A DNA stretch of 34,674 nt, taken from positions 1 through 34,674 of IMG/VR virus record IMGVR_UViG_3300045107_000287, one strand, 5' to 3'. Each line of letters begins with the position of its first letter. Position 1 is the first letter of the stretch. The notes beneath the pieces are model-generated. The model saw nothing but the letters and a program-made list of their open reading frames with translations. It ran no database searches and was not told where the DNA came from. The translations under genes were made by a program, and so were the position numbers. This DNA is from a virus. Shown here one piece after another: positions 1 to 6,154 of this stretch.

Positions 1-32
1 TGCGGCGCAGCGCCGGGGGGCGCCGCGCAGTT

Positions 33-41
33 TGCTAGAAT
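33..41 (+). promoter_or_regulatory. Extended -10 promoter of tRNA-Phe
   Basis: TG-C-TAGAAT is an extended -10 element placed 10 nt before the first tRNA base, the right distance for transcription to start just upstream of the tRNA. No good -35 is visible: the sequence before it is GC-rich and holds a 7-bp inverted repeat (2-8 with 20-26). Inferred from sequence only. Confidence 0.45.
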
Positions 42-51
42 CCATGGCTCT

Positions 52-127
52 GGCCCGGTAGCTCAGTTGGTAGAGCAGCGGACTGAAAATCCGTGTGTCG
101 GTGGTTCGATTCCGCCCCAGGCCACCA
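52..127 (+). tRNA. tRNA-Phe (anticodon GAA), CCA encoded
   Basis: A full cloverleaf can be drawn: D stem GCTC/GAGC, anticodon stem GCGGA/TCCGT around the loop CTGAAAA (anticodon GAA), T arm GGTGG-TTCGATT-CCGCC, acceptor GGCCCGG/CCAGGCC and an encoded CCA end. It delivers phenylalanine to UUC/UUU codons. The acceptor stem has a C5-A68 mismatch, unusual for a housekeeping tRNA. It could be a natural variant, a sequencing error, or the trace of a phage-supplied 3' end if integration took place inside the gene. A terminator follows within 10 nt, so the gene is probably transcribed alone. Confidence 0.95.
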
Positions 128-133
128 CTTACC

Positions 134-164
134 AAAAACCCAACCGTTCTCGGTTGGGTTTTTT
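134..164 (+). terminator. Rho-independent terminator of tRNA-Phe
   Basis: An A-tract, a strong stem AACCCAACCG/CGGTTGGGTT with a 4-nt TTCT loop, then a run of T residues. It starts 7 nt after the tRNA CCA end. The A-tract before the stem lets it act weakly in both directions. Confidence 0.9.
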
Positions 165-388
165 CTTGCCCGCAGCGCCAACGTCGGCGCGGATTCCGGG
201 CATGGCCTCTTGAACATGGCCGCTCGATATGCGGCGACTTCCACCCCATTCCCGCCTCTCTGTCTCCGTTTTTCTCTGCTTGCCTCTTGAACATCCAAGA
301 GGCCAGATCTCGTATTCATGCGGGCTTGCGAGCCACCGGTTGGGTTTGGCGTCTGCCCAGGGAGAGCGACCGAGCCTGCTGCGGGCGC
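165..388. other. Gene-free host/prophage junction with 13-bp direct repeat and hairpin (possible attL)
   Basis: No convincing gene is seen here. GCCTCTTGAACAT occurs twice (205-217 and 282-294). The second copy is the left arm of a perfect 8-bp inverted repeat, GCCTCTTG/CAAGAGGC (282-289 with 296-303). The stretch lies between a host tRNA gene and the 3' end of the serine recombinase operon, where an attachment junction is expected. A serine recombinase site is normally a short imperfect palindrome, so 282-303 is a candidate. The right end of the prophage is not in the window, so the core cannot be confirmed. Confidence 0.35.
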
Positions 389-411
389 AAAAAAAACCGC
401 CTTTCGGCGGT
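389..411 (-). terminator. Terminator of the leftward recombinase operon
   Basis: Read on the minus strand: stem ACCGCC/GGCGGT with a GAAA tetraloop, followed by eight T residues. It begins 20 nt after the stop codon of the last gene of the operon and separates prophage transcription from the host tRNA side. Confidence 0.9.
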
Positions 412-430
412 GCTGGGGCGGCGGAACAGG

Positions 431-910
431 TCAGCCAAAGGCGGCACCGAGGGCCTTGCGCTGGGCCGGCCAAGTTGCAAACAGCTTGCTGCGCAGTAAC
501 TGGCTGGCACTCACTTCGATGCGCTCGTGGACAATGTCTTCAACCAAGTCGGGCGCCAGTTGTGTCAGTCGAATGATCTTGCTGGCCTGAGCAAGATTGA
601 TACCCTCGACTTCTGCGATCTCGGTCAACGAGGCGAAGCATTCTTCGTCCAACAGCCGCTGCCAATGGTGCGCGAGGCCCAGTGCCCGCACCAGCGCGCT
701 GTCCTGCGCGGCCGACCGGGCTTCCCGCTCCCGGGTGGCCTCGGACAGAAATTCCTGCGGCGCGTCCAAGGGCGTGATGACCTGCTTCTTCAGCCCGCGC
801 TTGACCAGCGTCCAGGGCACGAAGGTCTCCAGACGTACACCGCCAGCCGGGGTGGGCAACTCGTGGATGGTGGCGCGGCCTGTCTGCTTGCCGTAGTGCT
901 TTCTGGACAT
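431..910 (-). CDS. ParB/KorB-like HTH protein, last gene of recombinase operon
   Basis: A 159-aa protein. The start was chosen because an AGGAGG ribosome site stands 5 nt upstream; a longer reading to about 1333 would overlap the next gene. Residues about 75-125 (HHWQRLLDEECF...SLTEIAEVEGINLAQASKIIRLTQLAPDL in part) form a helix-turn-helix like those of ParB/KorB proteins. It shares the phrase LETFVP and the HTH plan with the 120-aa neighbour upstream, so the two look like diverged paralogues. Proteins of this type commonly sit beside DUF2924-linked recombinases in proteobacterial mobile elements and are usually annotated only as bacteriophage-related. I infer DNA binding, perhaps as an accessory or directionality factor for the recombinase. 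No direct evidence for that role is visible. Confidence 0.85.
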   Translation of the reverse strand: MSRKHYGKQTGRATIHELPTPAGGVRLETFVPWTLVKRGLKKQVITPLDAPQEFLSEATREREARSAAQDSALVRALGLAHHWQRLLDEECFASLTEIAEVEGINLAQASKIIRLTQLAPDLVEDIVHERIEVSASQLLRSKLFATWPAQRKALGAAFG

Positions 911-918
911 CGTGCCTC

Positions 919-1281
919 CTACCTGAACTGTTCCAGCAACTGGCGCTGATCTGCCCAGAGCGCCGGGATGTCGTTTCGCATCAGCCACAGCAATGTGAGC
1001 GGCCGAGGCTGGCAGCCCACCATCAACTGCTCGATGACGTCCGGGGCAAGTCGCGCCAGGCGCAGCAATCGGCCGACCGTCGTCGGCATCAGTCCTTCGG
1101 CCTTGGCGATTTCGGCCACACTCTTGAAGGCTCCTGAGTCGAGCAGGGCGTGCCAGTGCATCGCACGGGCCACGGCCTCGATGATCGTGGTGTCGTGCTC
1201 GCCCTCCTTCCCGTCGACCAGCAGTTTTCCCTTCTTGCGTTTGAACTGCAGGGGCACGAAGGTCTCCAGTGTGTCGTCCAT
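919..1281 (-). CDS. ParB/KorB-like HTH protein, recombinase-linked
   Basis: A 120-aa protein. Its ATG overlaps the recombinase stop codon in a TGATG junction, so translation is probably coupled. Residues about 40-85 (AMHWHALLDSG...SVAEIAKAEGLMPTTVGRLLRLARLAPDV in part) form a ParB/KorB-type helix-turn-helix. The N-terminus LETFVPLQFKRK resembles the LETFVPWTLVKR of the next gene. Family members have no established biochemical role. The conserved coupling to the recombinase argues for a part in integration or excision, for example as a directionality factor. Confidence 0.85.
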   Translation of the reverse strand: MDDTLETFVPLQFKRKKGKLLVDGKEGEHDTTIIEAVARAMHWHALLDSGAFKSVAEIAKAEGLMPTTVGRLLRLARLAPDVIEQLMVGCQPRPLTLLWLMRNDIPALWADQRQLLEQFR

Positions 1282-2672
1282 CAGGCCTCGGCCTCCAGCA
1301 GTTCCGCACCGATGCTCCTTGGGGCGAACTCACCGATCAGGGCGTCCCAGCCCAACTCGCGCCACTTGATCTTGATCCCCTGCACCTCGCCGACGTGGAC
1401 GAGGTCGATGCGCTCGATCATCAGGTTGGCGATGCGGTGACGCTCCACCGGGAACAACTGATCCCACACGTCGTTGAGACGACCCATGGCCATCACCACG
1501 GTGGCCTCGTCGATCTTGGCGCCGCTCATTTGCCGACTCTGCCGGATGTGGCGCACCACCGCTGCGATGGATTCCGGGCTGGTCAGCACCGTGCGGATCT
1601 GGGCCACCACCGCCGCCTCGATCTCCGGCGCGGGCAGGCGCTGGTAGATCTTGCCGGGTGCGCCGAAGCGGCTTTCCGACTTGGACACGTAGTAGTGGTA
1701 CTTGCGCCCGTTCTTGCGCGAGTAGGTCGGGTACATCCGCTCGCCCGAGGGGGCGTACAGCAGGCCGCGCAGCAGGGCATCGGTGCGCGAGCGGATTTTC
1801 GTTTCCACCGACCGGGCATGGCTATCTTTGGCAAGCACGGCATGCACCTTGTCCCAAAGCACCTGGTCGATGATCGGCGCATGCGCGCCGGGGTACCACT
1901 GGCCCCGGTTCGACAACTCCCCGAGGTAGATGCGGTTGCGCAGCACCTTGTGGATGTACTTCTTGTCGATGCGTGTGCCGGTGCGCACCCGCCCCTCCTG
2001 CGTCGTCCAGGCCTTGGTCGTGATGTTCTCGGCGGTGAGGTTGGCGGCGATCCGCGTCGGCGAGCCGATGGTCAGCATCTCCTCGAAGATGCGACGCACC
2101 ACCGCCGCCTCGGCCTCGTTGATGACCAGCTGTCGGTTGACCACGTCGTAGCCCAGGGGCGGGACGCCGCCCATCCACATTCCCTTGCGCTTGGCGGCGG
2201 CGATCTTGTCGCGGATACGCTCGCCGGTGACCTCGCGCTCGAACTGGGCGAAGGACAACAGGACGTTGAGCATCAGCCGGCCCATCGATGTGGCCGAGTT
2301 GATCTGCTGCGTGACGGCGCTGAAGCTCACACCACGCTGATCGAACAGTTCCACCATCTTGGCGAAGTCGGCGAGGCTGCGCGTCAGGCGGTCGATCTTG
2401 TAGACCACCACGATGTCGATCAAGCCGCGCTCGATGTCCGCCAGCAGGCGTTTCAATGCGGGCCGGTCCATGTTGCCGCCGGAGAAGCCAGGGTCGTCGT
2501 AGTCGTCGGCCACCGGAATCCAGCCTTCGGCGCGCTGGCTGGCGATGAAGGCGTGGCCCGCCTCCTTCTGCGCGTCGATGGAGTTGAACTCCTGATCGAG
2601 ACGTTCGTCCGAGGACACCCGGCAGTAGACGGCGCAGCGCTTGCGAGTCTTGGTGCTGGCGATTTCGTTCAT
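1281..2672 (-). CDS. Large serine recombinase (phage integrase)
   Basis: A 463-aa site-specific recombinase that should cut and rejoin attP and attB through a covalent 5'-phosphoserine link. The resolvase/invertase catalytic domain covers about residues 13-165, with the motif YCRVSSDE (nucleophile most likely Ser20) and the downstream phrases VVYKIDRLTRS and QFEREVTGERI. A recombinase domain follows (about 190-300). The region that is normally a zinc ribbon (LLRGLLYAPSGERMY) has lost the usual CxxC pairs. The C-terminus is predicted helical or coiled. The gene overlaps DUF2924 by 4 nt (ATGA) and the next gene by 1 nt, so it is the core of the operon. It is the only integrase in the window. 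It is unusual that it lies next to a tRNA gene, a target more typical of tyrosine integrases. Confidence 0.96.
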   Translation of the reverse strand: MNEIASTKTRKRCAVYCRVSSDERLDQEFNSIDAQKEAGHAFIASQRAEGWIPVADDYDDPGFSGGNMDRPALKRLLADIERGLIDIVVVYKIDRLTRSLADFAKMVELFDQRGVSFSAVTQQINSATSMGRLMLNVLLSFAQFEREVTGERIRDKIAAAKRKGMWMGGVPPLGYDVVNRQLVINEAEAAVVRRIFEEMLTIGSPTRIAANLTAENITTKAWTTQEGRVRTGTRIDKKYIHKVLRNRIYLGELSNRGQWYPGAHAPIIDQVLWDKVHAVLAKDSHARSVETKIRSRTDALLRGLLYAPSGERMYPTYSRKNGRKYHYYVSKSESRFGAPGKIYQRLPAPEIEAAVVAQIRTVLTSPESIAAVVRHIRQSRQMSGAKIDEATVVMAMGRLNDVWDQLFPVERHRIANLMIERIDLVHVGEVQGIKIKWRELGWDALIGEFAPRSIGAELLEAEA

Positions 2673-3193
2673 CGCGCACGTCCCTTGCCGTTGAGGCCGA
2701 AGAACAACGGCCCGCTCCAGTGCTGGCCGGTGATGTGCCGTGCCACGGCGGTCAGGCTTTTGAAAGTGCGACCCTCATACTCGAACAGCCCTTCGGCGGT
2801 GACGGTCACCCGGTGTTCGCGCTCGCCCCATTCGCGCAGCAGCACCGTGCCCGGCGCGAAATTGAACTCGCGCGGCTTGGCCCGCAGCTTGATCTTGGAG
2901 TGGCGCTCGCCGATGGCTTCCAGCCTCCGGCGCAGCTCCGGGTTCAAGCCGCCGAAGACTTCTTCCTGCAGCTTGTAGGCAATGCGCGACTCGATGTGTG
3001 TGCGGTTGGGGTAGTCCGGGCGGCGCGGGAAGTACCGATCCCACAGCGTCCAGAGCTCGGACATCGGCAGGCAGGCGAGCTCGGCGATCCGCGCGGCGAC
3101 GCAGGCTTGTTGGTGGCTGCGGCCGTCCGCTTGCGCGGACTTCCCATCCGCTACGCCGGTATGAGCCTTCAGCAAAACTTCGTTTTCGTTCAT
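2669..3193 (-). CDS. DUF2924 domain protein
   Basis: A 174-aa protein with the DUF2924 signature: a region around LPMSELWTLWDRYFPRRPDYPNRTHIESRIAYKLQEE (quoted here only to locate residues about 45-80), then a basic central part and a C-terminal stretch beginning VTAEGLFEYEGRTFKSLTAVAR, which looks like a small DNA-binding fold. The family nearly always precedes this type of serine recombinase, so a role in site binding or synapsis is a fair inference, but its function is unknown. I chose the ATG at 3193 over the GTG at 3196 because it overlaps the upstream stop codon (TGATG) and has GAGGAG 8 nt upstream. It overlaps the recombinase by 4 nt. Confidence 0.9.
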   Translation of the reverse strand: MNENEVLLKAHTGVADGKSAQADGRSHQQACVAARIAELACLPMSELWTLWDRYFPRRPDYPNRTHIESRIAYKLQEEVFGGLNPELRRRLEAIGERHSKIKLRAKPREFNFAPGTVLLREWGEREHRVTVTAEGLFEYEGRTFKSLTAVARHITGQHWSGPLFFGLNGKGRAR

Positions 3194-3384
3194 CACAACT
3201 GCTCCTCTCGATAGGGGGTTGTATGAACGCGCTGGTCGCCAGGTAAGCCAAGGCCAACAGCTCTCTGATTCGGCTCATCCACAGCAAGGGTGCGGACGAT
3301 GGCAGCCGCAAGGATGGCGGCGATTTCGCCAGCACGGGCGCTGGCGCTCATCTCCGTGGGAGATGCGAGTTCGAGGTTCTTCAT
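3193..3384 (-). CDS. Small hypothetical protein heading the recombinase operon
   Basis: A 63-aa protein, rich in Ala in its first half (SARAGEIAAILAAAIVRTLAV) and basic/polar at its end (TTPYREEQL). The ATG at 3384 has GGAG 5 nt upstream. The stop overlaps the DUF2924 start codon by 1 nt, the same coupling seen through the rest of the operon, which is why I accept so short a gene. I do not recognise a domain, though I recall similar short ORFs before DUF2924 genes. The gene contains the upstream element at 3223-3252, so sequence conservation here may reflect that element rather than the protein. Confidence 0.65.
   Translation of the reverse strand: MKNLELASPTEMSASARAGEIAAILAAAIVRTLAVDEPNQRAVGLGLPGDQRVHTTPYREEQL
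3223..3252 (-). promoter_or_regulatory. Shared bipartite upstream element, copy A (before DUF2924)
   Basis: On the minus strand it reads CTTGGCTT-N11-AGCGCGTTCAT and ends 29 nt before the DUF2924 start codon. The same 19 fixed bases with the same spacing occur at 19062-19091 and 19363-19392, each time before a minus-strand gene. TTGGCT and GTTCAT are 17 nt apart, as in a promoter with -35 and -10 boxes, though the -10 match is poor. A leader RNA or leader peptide is also possible. Copy A lies inside the small gene that heads the operon, so it would give DUF2924 and the recombinase a second, internal start. Confidence 0.6.
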
Positions 3385-3489
3385 GACGGCTCCGAGGAAT
3401 AGCAACCGTCAGAAATAGTGAACCTGATCCTTCGGACAGGATGGCAACGCAGGGTAATCGGCGCAGAAAATTGCGCGTTTACGAAACAG

Positions 3490-3518
3490 TTGACCGGCGC
3501 ACGTCTTGGGCTTATGAT
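3490..3518 (+). promoter_or_regulatory. Sigma70 promoter of the XRE-ImmA cassette
   Basis: TTGACC (3490-3495), 17-nt spacer, TATGAT (3513-3518): both hexamers match the consensus at five of six positions with ideal spacing. The predicted start of transcription, about 3525, falls on the first base of the operator-like motif, so the regulator probably shuts off its own promoter. Confidence 0.75.
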
Positions 3519-3524
3519 CCTGAA

Positions 3525-3542
3525 ATTAACCAATTACGCAAT
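3525..3542. promoter_or_regulatory. Operator-like motif O1 at the XRE transcription start
   Basis: ATTAACC-N6-GCAAT, an imperfect inverted repeat (ATTAAC on one strand, ATTGCG on the other). The same motif with identical spacing is at 4704-4721, before the second half of the cassette. It overlaps the predicted +1 of the XRE promoter and ends 12 nt before the XRE start codon. Most likely the binding site of the XRE protein; this is inferred from position and repetition. Confidence 0.55.
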
Positions 3543-3554
3543 TAGGAAAAGGCC

Positions 3555-3833
3555 ATGCCTTTCGGAGACTTCATTCGCAAGAAGCGCGAAGAGAAGCAGA
3601 TACAGATGAACGACTTCGCGCGTCAGCTTGGGATTTCGCCTGCCTACTGGTCACGCATCGAGCGCAACATGGAAAAGCCGCCCAAGGACGAGCTGATCCG
3701 CAAAGCGGCAGAGATTCTGGGCATCGATCCGGACGACGCCTTCGTTGAGGCCAGCCGTCTGCCGCCCGATATGCGCGAGGATGTGGCCAGCGTGGTGCGG
3801 ATGTACCGCCGGGAAGTCACGGAGAAAAAGTGA
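3555..3833 (+). CDS. XRE-family transcriptional regulator
   Basis: A 92-aa single-domain regulator. The cro/CI-type helix-turn-helix covers about residues 6-60 (FIRKKREEKQIQMNDFARQ, then ISPAYWSRIERN, then KAAEILGI). The tail (residues 65-92) carries no visible partner domain. It is followed without any gap by an ImmA/IrrE protease gene, the classic pairing in which the protease cleaves the repressor after a stress signal (as ImmR/ImmA in ICEBs1, or DdrO/IrrE in Deinococcus). The promoter and O1 directly upstream fit autorepression. It is the only repressor-like gene seen in this prophage, so it may hold the lysogenic switch, or it may control only the cassette behind it. Confidence 0.93.
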   Translation: MPFGDFIRKKREEKQIQMNDFARQLGISPAYWSRIERNMEKPPKDELIRKAAEILGIDPDDAFVEASRLPPDMREDVASVVRMYRREVTEKK

Positions 3834-4646
3834 ATGCCGGCTCTGACCCTCGACTACCGGCATTGCGACCGCAAGCGCCCCAAATTCCTCAAGCACGTTG
3901 AAATCGAAGCCATCGCCGCACAGGCCCGTCAGCAGCTGGTGGAAAGTGGTGTTGATGCCATTGCCTTCGACGCGTTGAGGCAGATCGACCGGTTGGAGAT
4001 CAACGGCATCGACTTCGCGCTCGAGGTCAGCACCGAATGCGAGGTGCATGATGAGGATGGCAAGCCCGTATTCGGGATCTGTGAGTACGACCCATGTGTC
4101 CCGGACACGGCGATGGTATGCGTGTCGCCGGTCAGCGAAAAACTCAACGAGCTGCTGGCACTCAGCACATTGGCCCACGAACTCGGACACGCGGTGTTCG
4201 ATGCACCAGGCTGGATCTTGGATGGCAGCAAGGGACCAGGACTGTTCGACGCCTTTGAACCAAGTGGGCAGCGCGCCTATCGCACCACCACACCGGACAG
4301 CGAGCACTTGGCGAAAGTGCCAACTGCCCCGTCAGCAGCACAGGCGACTGAAGCGCATTTTGCCGAGCTGCGCGCCAACGAGTTCATGGGGTCGCTGCTG
4401 GTACCGCGCCAACTGTTGAGCACAGCAGCAGAGGAGCTGGCTCCGCAATACAAGGTCAGCGTGCATCGTGGGCCTTCGCTCGATGCGGAGATCCCCGGCA
4501 CCAGTCTGCAACTGAGCGCGACATCCCCCGTCGATATGGAATTGCTGGAACGGGCACTGGCCATGCGGTTTGGCGTCAACCCGCGCTTTGTGCAGGTGCG
4601 CTTGCAGCGCTACGGCCTGACCCGACCGGGGGCTGCAGTGCGCTGA
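3834..4646 (+). CDS. ImmA/IrrE-family metallo-endopeptidase
   Basis: A 270-aa cytoplasmic zinc protease. The HELGH motif (His115, Glu116, His119) is the HEXXH metal-binding and catalytic signature. The probable third ligand is Glu178 in the phrase ELRANEFMGSLLVP, the ExxANxF block of the family. The start is the ATG directly after the XRE stop codon, with GGAG 9 nt upstream. Family members cleave a cognate XRE repressor, so the neighbour upstream is the likely substrate. The C-terminal 70 residues (after about 200) extend beyond the minimal domain and could sense the signal. A terminator follows at 4669-4693. Confidence 0.93.
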   Translation: MPALTLDYRHCDRKRPKFLKHVEIEAIAAQARQQLVESGVDAIAFDALRQIDRLEINGIDFALEVSTECEVHDEDGKPVFGICEYDPCVPDTAMVCVSPVSEKLNELLALSTLAHELGHAVFDAPGWILDGSKGPGLFDAFEPSGQRAYRTTTPDSEHLAKVPTAPSAAQATEAHFAELRANEFMGSLLVPRQLLSTAAEELAPQYKVSVHRGPSLDAEIPGTSLQLSATSPVDMELLERALAMRFGVNPRFVQVRLQRYGLTRPGAAVR

Positions 4647-4668
4647 ACAACGAACCGCAAAACTTTCG

Positions 4669-4693
4669 CGCCGACCTCGCGTCGGCGTTTTTT
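4669..4693 (+). terminator. Terminator after the ImmA/IrrE gene
   Basis: A 7-bp stem CGCCGAC/GTCGGCG with a 5-nt loop and six T residues, 23 nt after the protease stop codon. It should separate XRE-ImmA transcription from the two genes behind it, which then need their own promoter near O2 or read-through. Confidence 0.85.
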
Positions 4694-4703
4694 GAACCGA
4701 TCA

Positions 4704-4721
4704 ATTAACCTTTCGCGCAAT
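4704..4721. promoter_or_regulatory. Operator-like motif O2 before the 464-aa gene
   Basis: ATTAACC-N6-GCAAT, the same bases and spacing as O1 at 3525-3542 (14 identical bases over 19 when the flanking A and C are counted). It lies between the terminator and the ribosome site of the 464-aa gene. I find no convincing -35/-10 pair around it, so either the promoter is weak or needs an activator. The repeat suggests that the XRE protein also controls the two unknown genes. Confidence 0.55.
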
Positions 4722-4752
4722 CGCGCACATTGTTTCTCAAGGAGTGGCGTGT

Positions 4753-6147
4753 ATGGCAACAACCGAACTGAACGACATCCAATCCAGCAACGTGTCTGCG
4801 CTTGCCGGGACGGAACATGGCAAAACCCGGACTCGCGGCAAGGACAACGGCCCCAGCACCTTGCCACATCTGGAGCGTCTGGTTCACCTCACACGCAAAG
4901 TGCAGCGCCCGGTGCTGCTGCGGGTGCTACTGGAATCGACGCATGGTCAGGCACTCCCTGCCGTACAGGCGCTGACCGATGACGCCAAAGGCTCGCTGCC
5001 TATTTCATCCCGCAATGCGCTGTTCGCACTGGTTGCCGGGATGCAGCCGGAAGTGCAGGCGCGGCTCGAACGCGCCGCCGAGCGCATCACATTGCTGGTC
5101 GACGAGTATGGCGCGTTGGCAGTGACGGAACTGATGGATGCAAGCAGGCCCGATGATGCTGCCATTCTGGCGGCGCCGTCCGACAAATACAGCCGGGCGT
5201 TGTACCTGTATCTGGAGCAGGAGTGTTCGACGTCAGGCTCCGTGAAAAATCGCTTTGAGCACGCCGAACAACGCCAGCAGGTGCTGCGGCATTTCCAGAG
5301 CGAAAAATACTCGAGCCATTACCTGGGTCCCAAAGGCGCACAGCCCACGTTGGATGCTTATGCAGAAGAAAGCATGAAACAGCGTCTGGCGGAACTGTTT
5401 CCGCAGGTCAAGGCAGAGGACATCCTCGTAGAGCCGTTCGCCCACCGGGAAAGTGATGCCCCCGATGCGCCGGTGCTGCTGTACACGCTATCGGTCAAAT
5501 TCAACGGCAAGCACATTCATTACCCCAAGATCATCAATGGCGAGGACACCGATGTGGATGACTCGTCGACGGTCTATGTGCGCTATTCCTGGCACAGCAG
5601 CAAAGGCGAATTGTCGGTATTCAGTGATGATGAAACCGTGCGGCCCGAACTGGCCAAGGTCTTCCGCGACGTGGTGCTGGGCGGCGATGGCGACATTCAC
5701 ACCATGCCGATGCGCGAGTTCGACCTCATGGGTTTCTGTACGCCCGCCATCCTGGCCCGGTTCAAGAAAGACCGTATTGCAGGCATCGAATCCATCGATA
5801 TCAAGCACATTCTGATTGCCAACCCGGAAGTACGTCAGACCACGGTGAAAAACCGACTGATCGCCCGTCGCGTGGAGAACCCGTTGCTGATCAAGCGCGA
5901 CCGCTTTGAGGATCGCAATATTTACGAGGTGGCAGGACAGGTCTATCCGCTTGTCGACCTTACGAACTACGTCGTGAAGCAGGTCAAACTGACCTTCCGC
6001 ATCGGCCAAACCGCGCATCGCAAAGCGCACGATGTATCGGTGCAGATCACGGCGCCCAACGGGTTCAATGATGCCAAGCTGACCAGGGCCGACAGCGAGC
6101 TGGTGTTTGCCCAGCTCATGCAACTTGATTGCGCGCGCCAGTACTGA
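4753..6147 (+). CDS. Unknown 464-aa protein of the XRE-ImmA cassette
   Basis: I do not recognise this protein. The ATG at 4753 has AAGGAG 8 nt upstream; a GTG at 4744 lies inside that ribosome site and is unlikely. Residues about 35-180 are mainly helical and charged. Residues about 200-420 look like alternating beta strands and helices (VLLYTLSVKFNGKHIHYPKI, STVYVRYSWHSSKGELSVF, EVAGQVYPLVDLTNYVVKQ). No Walker, protease, nuclease or transmembrane signature is evident. The base composition is visibly less GC-rich than the flanking phage genes, which fits acquired cargo. It is followed after 7 nt by the 305-aa gene, so the two probably act together. Its place next to the integrase is where temperate phages often carry defence or fitness genes, but that is inference. 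Confidence 0.85.
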   Translation: MATTELNDIQSSNVSALAGTEHGKTRTRGKDNGPSTLPHLERLVHLTRKVQRPVLLRVLLESTHGQALPAVQALTDDAKGSLPISSRNALFALVAGMQPEVQARLERAAERITLLVDEYGALAVTELMDASRPDDAAILAAPSDKYSRALYLYLEQECSTSGSVKNRFEHAEQRQQVLRHFQSEKYSSHYLGPKGAQPTLDAYAEESMKQRLAELFPQVKAEDILVEPFAHRESDAPDAPVLLYTLSVKFNGKHIHYPKIINGEDTDVDDSSTVYVRYSWHSSKGELSVFSDDETVRPELAKVFRDVVLGGDGDIHTMPMREFDLMGFCTPAILARFKKDRIAGIESIDIKHILIANPEVRQTTVKNRLIARRVENPLLIKRDRFEDRNIYEVAGQVYPLVDLTNYVVKQVKLTFRIGQTAHRKAHDVSVQITAPNGFNDAKLTRADSELVFAQLMQLDCARQY

Positions 6148-6154
6148 AGTCGCC

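Noticed and set aside
129-576. Several short reading frames on both strands near the tRNA
   Set aside because: They overlap the tRNA, its terminator or the HTH gene, have no ribosome sites and no recognisable sequence.
431-1333. Extension of the 159-aa HTH protein to 300 codons
   Set aside because: It would cover the 120-aa gene on the same strand in another frame; the ATG at 910 has an excellent ribosome site.
1269-2978. Long rightward reading frame of 569 codons opposite the recombinase
   Set aside because: Rich in His, Arg, Gly and Asp with no domain, and it lies exactly opposite the well-supported recombinase; typical GC-rich antisense shadow.
3555-4646. Toxin-antitoxin pair for XRE and its neighbour
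   Set aside because: The second gene has an intact HEXXH protease motif and the ExxANxF block of ImmA/IrrE, not a toxin fold.
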